A stretch of DNA of 64,000 nt from Geminocystis sp. NIES-3709 (GCF_001548115.1 NZ_AP014821.1:3599262-3663261); one strand, 5' to 3'. Counted from the stretch's first letter, positions 9,633-19,511 are shown. Notes: a model not told the origin generated them from the sequence alone. A program made the numbers and translations.

Positions 9633-10835
9633 TTATTTTTGAGTTAAATAATTTTCTATTGTTTTACTAAAATCAACAGCTACGTCTGACCAATCTCTTG
9701 GTTGAAAATTTTGATATACTTTTGTTACCATTTCTGATAATTCTTGACGATGGCCATGACACCATTGTAACTTTTCAACAAAAGCAGAAGAATTATGAAT
9801 GGGTAATATCCAACCTGTTTCATTTTCTACGATAATATCTGGTGCACAACAGTTAGTTGTAGCTAAAATTGGTAAACCTCCCGCCTGAGCTTGGGATAAC
9901 ACCACAGCATAACCATCTTCGATCGTTGTAAAAATAAATATATCAGCATTATGATAAAATTCTTTGAGTTCTGACTCTGGTTGTCGATCGATAAAATCAA
10001 TATACTTGTTATTTTGTTGAAATAAACAATATCCGTCGGATGTAATTCCACCTACAAATTGAAATTGGAAATTACTACTAGCATTTTTAGCAATTTTAAC
10101 AAAATCGATAACACCTTTTCGTAATGAAAAAGTACCAACCATTAAAACTTTTAAAGGTTTTCCTGATAAAATTCTTTGACAACGAGCTTCAATAATTTCT
10201 ATATCTGGACGAAAGACACTTAATTGAGCACCGAGGGGAAGAATTTTTAATTTATGGGGTGGAAATCCTTGTTCGATAAAAGATTTATAGGCAAAACTTG
10301 ACAGTACTAATATTCGATCGGCTAACTGATATTCTATTTCTTCTCTTTGAATAATCCAATCATTAGGTTGATCAATTTCGATCGATTGATTTAACAGTTT
10401 ATTAGCTCGGATTTCTTCTTCTACTAACAGTTGTTTTTGTACTTTAATGTGAGAAGAACCTCTGACTAAAAATTTGATAGTAGTATCAGGAATAGCTTTA
10501 AATAACTCTTCCGCAATGCCACTAAAGCAATGAATGGCATCGTAATTTTCTTTTATTATAATTTTGGTAGCCCATCGAGAAAACAAAGGAGAAAAGAAAA
10601 AATCAAAACTATCAATAGGTAAAACTTGAGTTAATTTATGAAAAATACGAGTGAGAATACCATGAAGCAAGAAAGTTTTCACATATTGTGGGGGGATGCC
10701 AAATTTTTCGACGATGTTTTTAGGATAATTGGTAAATAAAGTTATGTCATGGCCTTGTTGAATTAATTCTCTAGCTAAGTCAAAAGCATAAAAACGACCA
10801 TGAACTACGATCGCTATTTTTAGTTTACTTTTCAT
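9633..10835 (-). CDS. Glycosyltransferase family 4, altered E-x7-E
   Basis: GT-B glycosyltransferase, 400 residues, with MVGTFSLRKGVIDFVKIA marking the start of the donor domain. In the usual E-x7-E position it reads EDGYAVVLSQAQAGGLP, so the second glutamate appears replaced by glutamine. That could reduce activity or reflect a subfamily. Start overlaps the stop of the upstream gene by four bases (ATGA type), implying translational coupling. Part of the EPS operon. Confidence 0.8.
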   Translation of the reverse strand: MKSKLKIAIVVHGRFYAFDLARELIQQGHDITLFTNYPKNIVEKFGIPPQYVKTFLLHGILTRIFHKLTQVLPIDSFDFFFSPLFSRWATKIIIKENYDAIHCFSGIAEELFKAIPDTTIKFLVRGSSHIKVQKQLLVEEEIRANKLLNQSIEIDQPNDWIIQREEIEYQLADRILVLSSFAYKSFIEQGFPPHKLKILPLGAQLSVFRPDIEIIEARCQRILSGKPLKVLMVGTFSLRKGVIDFVKIAKNASSNFQFQFVGGITSDGYCLFQQNNKYIDFIDRQPESELKEFYHNADIFIFTTIEDGYAVVLSQAQAGGLPILATTNCCAPDIIVENETGWILPIHNSSAFVEKLQWCHGHRQELSEMVTKVYQNFQPRDWSDVAVDFSKTIENYLTQK

Positions 10836-11833
10836 AATTCCAACATAGTTTTTAAACGATCGCCATAAGTATAATGTCCTTGAGTAATTAGTAAATGAGC
10901 ATTTTTAGCTAATCTTTGACGCTCTTGATCATGATCTAATAACCAACGAGTTTTTTCCAACATTTCCGAAATGGTTTTAAAATAAAGAACTGCATCTCCT
11001 TCCTTGCCAAAGATTTCTCTATGTTCTTGAGTATCTTCTGTTAACATACAACCACCAATAGCGGGAACTTCAAAAGTTCGCATACAGTTACCATCACGAT
11101 TTGCTCTTCTGACTAAGCACAAGGATATTTTAGCACCAACAATCGCAGATCTCAGAGTGGGAATATCTGCATGACCTAAATTATACGCTTTTGTTTCGGG
11201 ATATTTTTCCCAATAACTGCCATACAAAGCTAAATTAATTCCAGATTTTATTAAAGCATTAATATAAGGAACTCGATCGTTATCAGCACCACCAGCAAAA
11301 ACAACATCTGCTTGATATTTTTGTTGCTCAATACTTGTTAATATTTCAGGATAAAATAAATCGGGATCATAACCAAAGGATAAATATCTTACATCTTTAC
11401 ATCCCATTTCCGTTAAATCATTAATATTGCCACGTCTTGGAGTAAAAATAACGTCATAATGGGATAAACATTTAAAAAACCAAGGGGGATAATGAGCCCG
11501 ATTCCAAGGATCATCGGTGAGAAAATTAATACGCTTAATCCCTAAATCCCCTATCTTTTGTAAAACTTGAGCATTTACTGGAGCAATTCCTGTTGTTAAA
11601 ATCCAATAAGGTTGAAAATCAATACATTTTTGTAATACATTTTGACTGAAACTATTTAGTCTTGAAGGATATTTTTCTCGCAGATGCCAATTAATTTGTT
11701 TGATTAATTTGGGTGCTTGATAGGCTAAAGATGAATTAATCAATTTAGATTCGAGGTTTAAATTTTTGGCTACTTTAAAAAAAGCCTCCCCAAGATGTGT
11801 GATATTAGACAAACCAATAATCAGTAATTTCAC
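10832..11833 (-). CDS. CgeB-like glycosyltransferase
   Basis: Has the C-terminal signature of the CgeB/Glyco_trans_1_2 family, RTFEVPAIGGCMLTED, preceded by VFAGGADNDRVPYINAL. N-terminal Rossmann-like start MKLLIIGLSNITHLGEAF. These proteins act as GT-B transferases on surface glycans or spore/exopolysaccharide coats. 333 residues is typical. Coupled by a four-base overlap to the gene downstream and 16 bases from the FkbM gene upstream. Confidence 0.75.
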   Translation of the reverse strand: MKLLIIGLSNITHLGEAFFKVAKNLNLESKLINSSLAYQAPKLIKQINWHLREKYPSRLNSFSQNVLQKCIDFQPYWILTTGIAPVNAQVLQKIGDLGIKRINFLTDDPWNRAHYPPWFFKCLSHYDVIFTPRRGNINDLTEMGCKDVRYLSFGYDPDLFYPEILTSIEQQKYQADVVFAGGADNDRVPYINALIKSGINLALYGSYWEKYPETKAYNLGHADIPTLRSAIVGAKISLCLVRRANRDGNCMRTFEVPAIGGCMLTEDTQEHREIFGKEGDAVLYFKTISEMLEKTRWLLDHDQERQRLAKNAHLLITQGHYTYGDRLKTMLEL

Positions 11834-11849
11834 GAAATTTTTTTCTTTA

Positions 11850-12779
11850 TTAAGGAAGTATTTCTACTAAGAGTTGCTTAAATTTGTTCGGTACTAAAAG
11901 TAATGTTCCCCAAATACCTTCTGGATTAGGAAATGTATCATGTACTTCCGTAACCCATTTTCGATTATTAAGCCTATAAACTTGATAATTATGACGTAAT
12001 ACTAAATCACTAATCGCTTTATCTTCATCTGGAATATGAGATTCTATCAATAAAATTGGTTGACTTTCATTAATGCAACGATCGCAACCTTTCAGAGCAA
12101 ATACCCCCCCACCTTCAATATCCATTTTAATAAAATCGGGTGTTTTATGAGGTTCTTGCCCATAGCAAAAATCATCCAATGTAGTGCATTTAACTACTAT
12201 TTTCTCGGTCATGTTAATGTCTTTATCTGAACCTGCGGCCCATTCTTGATTAAGAGATGAACAATGATGATGAGATGCCATGAAAAATTCAACACTTCCC
12301 ACTTGATCTGAACAGGCAAGTTCAACAACATCAATATTGTTGAAGAGATTTAATTTAATATTAGATTTTAACTTATCCTTGACTTGAGGAGATGGTTCAA
12401 AAGAATAAATCACAGAATCTAGAGAAATATTTTTAGCAAACCAAAGAGAGTAAATCCCGATATTCGCACCAATGTCATACACTGTTATTTCTTTATTCTT
12501 TAAATTTAGTGTTTCAAAAACTTTCGATAAAATCTCAAACGTCTCTGTATCCCATAATCCGAGAATAGCATGATAGTTTATTTGTCTATCATAAATAAGT
12601 TTTAATCCCCGTAATTGACCGAAAATCAGAGGATATGTTTTACCTTCTTGATAATAAAGAGACAAAATATTTCTTAAAAAACTGGAGTTGAATTTTAAAT
12701 GTTTAATATCCCTTATTTTTTGTTTAATATTTAGCATTTTAGACTTCGGTAGAGAAAGATTTTTTTGTAAAGAATTCAT
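11850..12779 (-). CDS. FkbM-family methyltransferase (cluster copy 1)
   Basis: SAM-dependent O-methyltransferase of the FkbM family. Motif I is VYDIGANIGIYSLWFA near residue 105, and the family hallmark is FIKMDIEGGGVFALKG near 215. In polysaccharide clusters such enzymes are thought to methylate sugar hydroxyls. An N-terminal extension of about 40 basic residues precedes the catalytic domain. One of three intact FkbM genes in this cluster. Confidence 0.82.
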   Translation of the reverse strand: MNSLQKNLSLPKSKMLNIKQKIRDIKHLKFNSSFLRNILSLYYQEGKTYPLIFGQLRGLKLIYDRQINYHAILGLWDTETFEILSKVFETLNLKNKEITVYDIGANIGIYSLWFAKNISLDSVIYSFEPSPQVKDKLKSNIKLNLFNNIDVVELACSDQVGSVEFFMASHHHCSSLNQEWAAGSDKDINMTEKIVVKCTTLDDFCYGQEPHKTPDFIKMDIEGGGVFALKGCDRCINESQPILLIESHIPDEDKAISDLVLRHNYQVYRLNNRKWVTEVHDTFPNPEGIWGTLLLVPNKFKQLLVEILP

Positions 12780-12790
12780 TATTAGTTATC

Positions 12791-13966
12791 TCATTTTAAA
12801 ATAAAATCATAGGAGATAGCTATTCCCTCGGCCGCTTTTGCCACAGAATAATGACTAACTTGTTCTTGACATTTTTCTAGTGTATCTACTCGATCGCATA
12901 AGTCCAAACTATTTTTTATCATTTGAGTCAGACTATCAAGGCAATCTGTTTCAAAAGTATAACCCGTTATATCTGATTTAATTAAATCCGAAGCACATCC
13001 TACCGCTCGGGACACAACACAAGGTAATCCATGATGCAACGCTTCATTAACAACTAACCCCCAAGTTTCAGAATAACGACTAGGAAGTATTAATATATCT
13101 GAACAATGATAATACTTACTCAATTGAGTTTGATTCTGAAAACCTAGAAAATGAGTTTTTGTATAGGATGAGCTACGAGCTTGTTTTTCTAACTCTCCTC
13201 TTAATTCACCATCTCCTAAAAATAATATAACTAACTGTTTTTGAATCTCTTGAGGTAATTTTTGAATGGCTGGTAAAATTAAATCCACTCCTTTTCGATA
13301 ACTTAATTTACCTGAAAATAGCAAAACCTTCTGATTTTCTTGAATACCTAAATTATGTCGTGTATTACTTCTTAATAATTGACGATCGATTTTACTAAGT
13401 TTAAATGATCGAGTATCAACACAATAAGGAGAAAAAATCAATTTTTCATCTTCTACCCCTAATCGTTGAAAATGCCTTCGAGAATTGTTACCAATATATA
13501 ATAATTTAGAACAATTACTGTACAGGAAAGATAAAGTTCGGCCGCGCAACCAAGATTTGATCGAATTTCTTTTCATGGCAAAATCCGTTGTCTCTGCCCG
13601 AAATAGAATGGGAATGTTTAATTTCCAACTGTGATAAAAAGCACTTTTATACAAAGCATGATTATAACCCGTAATTAAAACAGCTTTTGGCTTGATTTCC
13701 CGTAACAATTTTGCTAATCCTCTTGAAGAAACATCATCAAAAGATTTAGCACCTCCAGTTTTGACATTAGATAAAAATTGCGATGAATAGCCTGAAAGTA
13801 AGTCTATATCCCAAGCAAATTGTGTGCCAAATTCCTTATCTTTATATCCTGATATACTAAAATCAGAACCGTAAATCACTGTCATAGGAATACCTATATC
13901 AGTACTTAAAGTTTGATATACAGGCGATCGATATTGAATGGGATGAGTTTCTATAATAGCCAACAT
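12791..13966 (-). CDS. Glycosyltransferase family 4
   Basis: GT-B fold transferase of 391 residues. The donor domain begins at VLLFSGKLSYRKGVD and carries ETWGLVVNEALHHGLPCV, an intact E-x7-E motif. Eleven bases separate it from the FkbM gene that follows. Specificity unknown; the N-terminus (AIIETHPIQYRSPVYQ) resembles transferases that act late in repeat-unit assembly, which is only suggestive. Confidence 0.84.
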   Translation of the reverse strand: MLAIIETHPIQYRSPVYQTLSTDIGIPMTVIYGSDFSISGYKDKEFGTQFAWDIDLLSGYSSQFLSNVKTGGAKSFDDVSSRGLAKLLREIKPKAVLITGYNHALYKSAFYHSWKLNIPILFRAETTDFAMKRNSIKSWLRGRTLSFLYSNCSKLLYIGNNSRRHFQRLGVEDEKLIFSPYCVDTRSFKLSKIDRQLLRSNTRHNLGIQENQKVLLFSGKLSYRKGVDLILPAIQKLPQEIQKQLVILFLGDGELRGELEKQARSSSYTKTHFLGFQNQTQLSKYYHCSDILILPSRYSETWGLVVNEALHHGLPCVVSRAVGCASDLIKSDITGYTFETDCLDSLTQMIKNSLDLCDRVDTLEKCQEQVSHYSVAKAAEGIAISYDFILK

Positions 13967-14020
13967 AAACTTATTATTTTTGGTTTTTTTAGCTAATAGC
14001 TTATAGATAATAGCTTATAT

Positions 14021-15148
14021 TCAAAGTTGATTTTTAACTAACTCAAATTGAGTTTCATAGTTCCACTCATCTAAAATTTTTTGTTGTCCTTTTTCTCCCA
14101 TTGTTTTCGTTTCGAGCGGATGTTGTGAATACCATTGTATAGTTTTAACGACACTATCTATATCTTCAGGATTACAGGCTAAACCATAACCAGTTTTAAC
14201 ATACATCTGTTGCCAGTCTGGTAAATCTGAAACTATTAAGGGCAAACCACAGGCTAAGTAATCAAAAGGCTTATTAGAAGCACCTGTCATGGGTTGCATC
14301 GTGGGTTTAATGAATAACGATAAGCCAATATCACATTTACTACACGATTCAAGTAATTCTGAGCGTTGAGAGAATGTTCCGACATACTGAATACGATCGC
14401 CTATACCCATTGTATTTGCCAATGTTTGTAGTTCTTGTACATAACCCTGATGTCCGATTGTTTCATATCCGGCTATTCTGAGCTTGATATTTTTTTGTAA
14501 TTTTGCCATTGCTTTAATCACAGTCATCGGGAGTTGAGAAGGAACTATAGAACCATGATACCAAAGCCATAATTCATTTTTTTGAGTGAATGAATCAGTA
14601 TCAGATACTTCCTGTCGGCGAGGACAATTCCAAACACAAAAGATTTGTTTGTCTGTTGTCGTTTCTAAGGCAAATTTATTAACTCTGTCTTGATTCGGTA
14701 AAATGCAGAATTTAGCTCGATAGGCTAACTTAACTCTTGCTTGTAAACACCAATTTATAAATAAACTGTCGGAGGTTGTAGTTGGAGAATCATGCTCATG
14801 ATAAATAACCTTAACTTGCGGAAAAAAAGTTAACAGATATGCGATCGGACAAATTAAAATATCTGAAGCATATATCCATTGAGGTTGCCAACGTAGCACG
14901 GATATAAAGATCCAAAAACAAAACCTTATATAATGCAACTTTTGCCGCCAACCTGCCTCACAAAAAGGGATTTGATAAATAGTTATATTTGGATGAGCTG
15001 GAAATTTCAAAGCATCTGCACCTGACGCTCCAGTACCTAAAAATAGAATTTTCCAACCTTCTTTTGCTAATATTTGGGAACTATGCTCTAAGGGAGGATA
15101 ACCGGCGGGGTTAGTGTATTGAATATATAAAATGCGATTTTGCTTCAT
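14021..15148 (-). CDS. Glycosyltransferase, GT4-like
   Basis: 375-residue GT-B protein. The donor half includes LWLWYHGSIVPSQLP, KLRIAGYET and NKPFDYLACGLPLIVSDLPDW, a GT4-like signature in which the first glutamate of E-x7-E is not evident. The N-terminal half has ILYIQYTNPAGYPPLEHSS, common in bacterial surface-glycan transferases. Flanked by GT4 and FkbM genes on the same strand. Confidence 0.75.
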   Translation of the reverse strand: MKQNRILYIQYTNPAGYPPLEHSSQILAKEGWKILFLGTGASGADALKFPAHPNITIYQIPFCEAGWRQKLHYIRFCFWIFISVLRWQPQWIYASDILICPIAYLLTFFPQVKVIYHEHDSPTTTSDSLFINWCLQARVKLAYRAKFCILPNQDRVNKFALETTTDKQIFCVWNCPRRQEVSDTDSFTQKNELWLWYHGSIVPSQLPMTVIKAMAKLQKNIKLRIAGYETIGHQGYVQELQTLANTMGIGDRIQYVGTFSQRSELLESCSKCDIGLSLFIKPTMQPMTGASNKPFDYLACGLPLIVSDLPDWQQMYVKTGYGLACNPEDIDSVVKTIQWYSQHPLETKTMGEKGQQKILDEWNYETQFELVKNQL

Positions 15149-15196
15149 TAGAAATCGTTAAATTTATATAGTTTATAATACTATTTTGAGTAGTTT

Positions 15197-16015
15197 TTAA
15201 AAACTAATGATTTTTTTTGCGATAATTTCACCCCACCATGTAATTTGTCTTGGAGACGTGCCATCTAAAGTAAAAACTTCATAATCATATTTTGATAATA
15301 AATTTAATAGTGTATTCCACGATGTACCCACCTTTTCCCAGGCAAAAGGATGAACCTCTATATAAATAAGTCGAGGACTTTGATGCTTATTTGAAAGTAT
15401 CTGATGACAACCTTCAAGCACTTTTTCTTCATAACCTTCAACATCAATTTTCACAATATCTACTTTTGGTTCCTGAAAATACTCGTCTAACGATACACAA
15501 TGAACAGATATAGTTTCTGAGGAGTAAGTTTCTTGAATAGAAGATTGACTATTTCGTCCTGATTGAAAATTAACGATCGATTGTTTATCGGCTACTGCCA
15601 TATTAATAGGCTCGACTATATCTTCAACTAAATTTAAACTAATATGGGACTTCAAACTTTGAAAATTTATGGGATCTGGTTCAAAGGCAAAAACTTTTCC
15701 ATGTGTTCCAACTCGCTTACCTATGGCGATCGCATATAACCCGATATAACTTCCTACATCTACAACTTTGTCACCAACTTTAATATTGTTCATAAGATGA
15801 TGCCAAACATCCGGTTCATAAATTTCTGAAACGCCCCTAAATTCTGGCAACACTAATATTTTATCTCTACCGTTAATGTTACGTTGTAAACCATTTTTTC
15901 CATATACTTCAATAAATCTGTTATATAAAGGACGGACAAAATTCCAAAAACGATAATTATTGTTTAAATATTTACTATGTCTTAAACCAGTGCTAAGTTT
16001 TTCGAGAACGTTCAT
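15197..16015 (-). CDS. FkbM-family methyltransferase (cluster copy 2)
   Basis: Motif I VVDVGSYIGLYAIAIGK near residue 85 and the FkbM hallmark IVKIDVEGYEEKVLEG near 187 define the family. 272 residues. The first 15 residues are nearly repeated in a stray fragment at 17.0 kb, pointing to past duplication of this gene. Probable role is O-methylation of the cluster's glycan. Confidence 0.82.
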   Translation of the reverse strand: MNVLEKLSTGLRHSKYLNNNYRFWNFVRPLYNRFIEVYGKNGLQRNINGRDKILVLPEFRGVSEIYEPDVWHHLMNNIKVGDKVVDVGSYIGLYAIAIGKRVGTHGKVFAFEPDPINFQSLKSHISLNLVEDIVEPINMAVADKQSIVNFQSGRNSQSSIQETYSSETISVHCVSLDEYFQEPKVDIVKIDVEGYEEKVLEGCHQILSNKHQSPRLIYIEVHPFAWEKVGTSWNTLLNLLSKYDYEVFTLDGTSPRQITWWGEIIAKKIISF

Positions 16016-16116
16016 ATCTTTTTTATAGAAAGTATTTTGAATTTAACACATCTAAGGAATAGTGTAGCTATTTTGTTTTGTTCGGAGCTATGAAAATCCA
16101 TTCAGATGTCTCTAGC

Positions 16117-16944
16117 TTATATATCCCAATTACACTTGCTACTTAAATTACCCAGAGATTTTAGTTCTGTTTCTGCTCCTATTAGATGATATATACATTG
16201 ATCATTTACTTTTGTGAGAATATAACCAGAACTATATAGTTGATTATGAATTTCATTACACTTATCTTTTCCACATATCATTGGATGATATTCCAAAGCA
16301 ATAAATTCAATTATCTGTTTTTGAAGGGTTTTTGTTGCTCCTGCAAATACTAAATGCTCGGCACCTTCACAATCTACTTTCATTAACCGAACTCGATCGA
16401 TTAAATTTTTTTCAAAAAACTGATCCAAAGTAATAGTCGGTACAGTTTCTTTAAACGTTCCAAATTTCCAATGACGAAATAAACTACTAGCACCAGTATT
16501 CGTAGAAGGCCTTAAGAATAATTCCACCTCCCCAGCTTGATTAGAAATTGCCACAGGATATAAATTAATATTATTGCTTTTATTAATCTTGATATTTTCT
16601 GAAATAATTTCCTGTAATCTACTCTGAGGTTCAATACAATAAACTTTACCTTTTTGAACTAATGATGAAGCAATTACCGAGAAATATCCTTCATTTCCAC
16701 CAATATCTAAAAAATTATCATTAGGACGTAGAAGCAATTCTAGCAGTTTTGTCATCTGAGATTCATACATCCCCTCAGACAATAATGTGAAGCCAAAAAC
16801 GGAAACTGGATCAGCAAAAAAAATATAACCTGTTGTAGTTGCAATGTTCTTTCGCTTAATTTGTAAAATCTGCTTAACAATATGACCTAATTGAGCTGGA
16901 CGAATGCGAAGTAATACTTGATAGTATTTGATGCTGTAATTCAT
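16117..16944 (-). CDS. FkbM-family methyltransferase (cluster copy 3)
   Basis: Motif I FLDIGGNEGYFSVIASS near residue 80 and RLMKVDCEGAEHLVFAG near 190. 275 residues. It is more divergent from the other two copies than they are in motif spelling, so it probably modifies a different position or sugar. A 174-base gap containing an fkbM gene fragment separates it from the upstream methyltransferase. Confidence 0.8.
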   Translation of the reverse strand: MNYSIKYYQVLLRIRPAQLGHIVKQILQIKRKNIATTTGYIFFADPVSVFGFTLLSEGMYESQMTKLLELLLRPNDNFLDIGGNEGYFSVIASSLVQKGKVYCIEPQSRLQEIISENIKINKSNNINLYPVAISNQAGEVELFLRPSTNTGASSLFRHWKFGTFKETVPTITLDQFFEKNLIDRVRLMKVDCEGAEHLVFAGATKTLQKQIIEFIALEYHPMICGKDKCNEIHNQLYSSGYILTKVNDQCIYHLIGAETELKSLGNLSSKCNWDI

Positions 16945-17008
16945 TTTTTCCTTTCAGAGTTAATCATATGTCAATAATGGAGAATTGAGAATTATCAACT
17001 GTCAACTG

Positions 17009-17068
17009 TACATTGTTCATTGTTGCCAAATTAGTATGCCTTAAAACAGTGTTAAGTTGTTTCATCAT
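17009..17068 (-). pseudogene. 5' fragment of a fourth fkbM-type gene
   Basis: Read on the minus strand from the ATG at 17068, the fragment encodes about MMKQLNTVLRHTNL, which lines up with the start MNVLEKLSTGLRHSKYL of the intact FkbM gene at 15.2-16.0 kb; the nucleotides also match (CTTA.CACTG.TTTAAG.CATA). The reading dissolves into low-complexity DNA after about 15 codons. Most simply a remnant of gene duplication and deletion inside the cluster. Confidence 0.5.
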
Positions 17069-17118
17069 ATTTTCTATCTTTTATTAAACAAAGTTTTGTT
17101 TTCATAAAATATTATTTA

Positions 17119-17847
17119 TTATTTAATGCCTAAAAGAGCGATACTATCTGAATTTTTGTATAAATTGGCTCCTTTTGTATTTGATGTATTCAGAAGATGA
17201 ACAGTTTTACAGTTCCTACGAATATAGTTAAAATCGTTAAAAACAGAATAGGAGTACGCGAGTCCATCTCCTTCAGAAATTGTATAACCTTTACCTTTTG
17301 TCTTAATAAAATCCGCTAAAGGCCATAAACCCAAAAAGTTGAAACTTTGCTTTAAAGTCCTCGACAAAAAAGTACCTTGTCCAAAATTGTTGCCATCAGA
17401 AATAAAAATTGCTTTTTTCGATACTCTCAACATTTCTTCAATGACTAACCTAGGAGTTTTTATATGATGAAGAATTCCAAAACAGCAAACAATATCAAAT
17501 GAATTATCCTCAAAATCAAGTGATAAGCCATTTCCCTCAATTAAATCTTTTTCGGATATACCTTTAGAGTAACCAATTTCTCGTAATTCTTTGACTGGTT
17601 CAACTCCTTTAATCCTAATACTAGGACATCTTTGATTAATATAACTCACCGTTCTTCCGGTTCCTGCACCCACATCAAGAACAGATTGAGCATCTAAAAA
17701 CCCTATTGCCCCTAACATAAAAGTTAATGCAAAGTAATGGACATCTTTTTCGTGTAGATGGAATTGATCATAATTTTGTGCCGTTTGTCGATAATAAGAA
17801 CGTTGGATTTCTTCTTCTGATGCTGAGTTTTGCTCAAATTTAAACAT
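17119..17847 (-). CDS. Class I SAM-dependent methyltransferase
   Basis: Methyltransf_11/25-type fold: SVLDVGAGTGRTVSYI near residue 58, acidic post-motif, FDIVCCFGILHHI near 120, and IEEMLRVSKKAIFISDGN. 242 residues. Related enzymes methylate small molecules or sugars. Its position second in the cluster suggests modification of a nucleotide sugar or glycan, but this is inference from context. Confidence 0.75.
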   Translation of the reverse strand: MFKFEQNSASEEEIQRSYYRQTAQNYDQFHLHEKDVHYFALTFMLGAIGFLDAQSVLDVGAGTGRTVSYINQRCPSIRIKGVEPVKELREIGYSKGISEKDLIEGNGLSLDFEDNSFDIVCCFGILHHIKTPRLVIEEMLRVSKKAIFISDGNNFGQGTFLSRTLKQSFNFLGLWPLADFIKTKGKGYTISEGDGLAYSYSVFNDFNYIRRNCKTVHLLNTSNTKGANLYKNSDSIALLGIK

Positions 17848-17891
17848 CTGTTAGTTTATTGGATTGATTAAATTGTTTTAAATTTAACACA

Positions 17892-19214
17892 TCAGGTAAT
17901 TAGGGTACGATAAATTAATTTCATTCTATCTGCGACTAAACTCATTTGAGGGGGAGGATTGATCCCAGATTTCAAGGTATTTAGTTTATTCCTATTATCA
18001 CAAAGTTCTCCTATTACTGTTGTCCACGATCGAATTGAATTGGCTTCTACGAGTAAACCATTAACATCATGTTTGATTAATTCAGCTATTCCACCTAAAT
18101 TAGAACCAATAACAGGAACTTTTGCGGCAAAGGCTTCTAAAATTACCATAGGCCCAGTTTCTAACCATTGAGAGGGTACCGCCAACAAATCATATTCTTT
18201 CATTGTTTCTACTACCATGTTTGAAGATACGGGATTTTTGAGGGTTATTCGATCGTCTTTTTGGACTAAATCTTCAATATTATTTTCATAAAGACTAGAA
18301 AATTCAGATTGAGAAATTCCGTAAATATCTAAAGTTACATTAAGTTTCGGTTCTGCCATTAATGCCTCAATAAGAATATCAATTCCTTTGGTGGGATCAA
18401 TACGACCAAAAAACACTAACCGTAAGGGTTTATTTTGTTCATTTCCAACGGATTGTCTTAAATCTTCTCGAATTTCTTGACATAATCCTTGTCGAATAAC
18501 AGTAATCTTATCCGAAGGAACTTGGTTAATAATTAAGATATTTTTCACCCAATCACACACGGCAATAATATGATCAACTTCTTTCATCAACGATCGAAAG
18601 GCTTGAGAACGACAATTAACTAATTCTTTCATTTGTAAAGCTGTCCAGATACCACCACTCAAGTTTATTTGAGTTAAAGTTTTACTGACGATAGACGGTA
18701 AATAGGTAATAATGTTGGCAATATTTCGATTCACACCTAATCCTTGTAAAGTACAAGCTGTACATTTAGATAATTGTATTTCACCATCACAGACTTGAGT
18801 ACCCCATTGTAATAAAGTTCCCCGTTGACAACTAACCGTAGGGGTATGATAAGTAAAAATAACAGGGATTTTTCTCGATTTTGCTAGTTTCACCATGCGT
18901 AATGAGACACCACGAGTAAAAGCATGAAAGTGAATTAAATCTGGTTGTTCTTGATCTAATATTTTCCCAAATTCTATTACTCCAAGACGATCGCCTTCTC
19001 CATAAATTTCTTTTAAATACTTAATCTCTGAAGATATAGCAAAACGTCTAATGGATAATTGGTTATAAGTGTAAGATTGATTATTAAAAGAGGGTGCTGC
19101 AATAATATTAGTGATTCCTTGTTTACTTAATTCCCTTGCTAACGCTTCTACATAAACTTCTGTACCACCCATCGCATCTGGGTAAAAGCAGAAAGGAAGA
19201 TGGATGATTTTCAT
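17892..19214 (-). CDS. Glycosyltransferase family 4 with cysteine-rich insert
   Basis: First gene of the cluster, 440 residues. N-terminal FYPDAMGGTEVYVEALA is the classic GT4 start. Around residues 140-175 there is an insert with four cysteines (C...C...CTAC), found in a subgroup of GT4 enzymes; it could bind a metal. Donor domain: RLVFFGRIDPTKGIDILI and ETGPMVILEAFAAKVPVIGS with intact E-x7-E. Likely starts the operon; no clear promoter boxes chosen. Confidence 0.85.
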   Translation of the reverse strand: MKIIHLPFCFYPDAMGGTEVYVEALARELSKQGITNIIAAPSFNNQSYTYNQLSIRRFAISSEIKYLKEIYGEGDRLGVIEFGKILDQEQPDLIHFHAFTRGVSLRMVKLAKSRKIPVIFTYHTPTVSCQRGTLLQWGTQVCDGEIQLSKCTACTLQGLGVNRNIANIITYLPSIVSKTLTQINLSGGIWTALQMKELVNCRSQAFRSLMKEVDHIIAVCDWVKNILIINQVPSDKITVIRQGLCQEIREDLRQSVGNEQNKPLRLVFFGRIDPTKGIDILIEALMAEPKLNVTLDIYGISQSEFSSLYENNIEDLVQKDDRITLKNPVSSNMVVETMKEYDLLAVPSQWLETGPMVILEAFAAKVPVIGSNLGGIAELIKHDVNGLLVEANSIRSWTTVIGELCDNRNKLNTLKSGINPPPQMSLVADRMKLIYRTLIT

Positions 19215-19476
19215 ATCAAATAAATTGAGAGTATTTTGACAAAATAACTTAATTTTAGGTTGTATCTGACATTCTAGGATAAAAGCAACTGCGACTATTA
19301 ATAAAATTCATAAAAACATCCTGAATACAAATCAGAACTTACGTAACTATTGATTCTCAAGGGTTAAGAACAAAAAGCCTCCCCCCATACTGAGAGTTTG
19401 GGAAAGCAAAAAAAACTATTTTTGCAAAAGTTCTACAGTTTAGCTTAGAGGGATTTTACCCACATGAATCGATCGA

Positions 19477-19500
19477 AAAGGGGAATTTAACCCTTTTTTT
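19477..19500 (+). terminator. Terminator-like hairpin just before a plus-strand ORF
   Basis: AAAGGG (19477-19482) pairs with CCCTTT (19491-19496) and runs into a seven-T tract, followed 12 bases later by an ATG. It points in the plus direction, but no plus-strand gene lies upstream for 12 kb. Either a leader attenuator for the next ORF or a chance hairpin. The rest of the 297-base gap (19215-19511) shows no gene. Confidence 0.35.
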
Positions 19501-19511
19501 CTCTTCTAATT

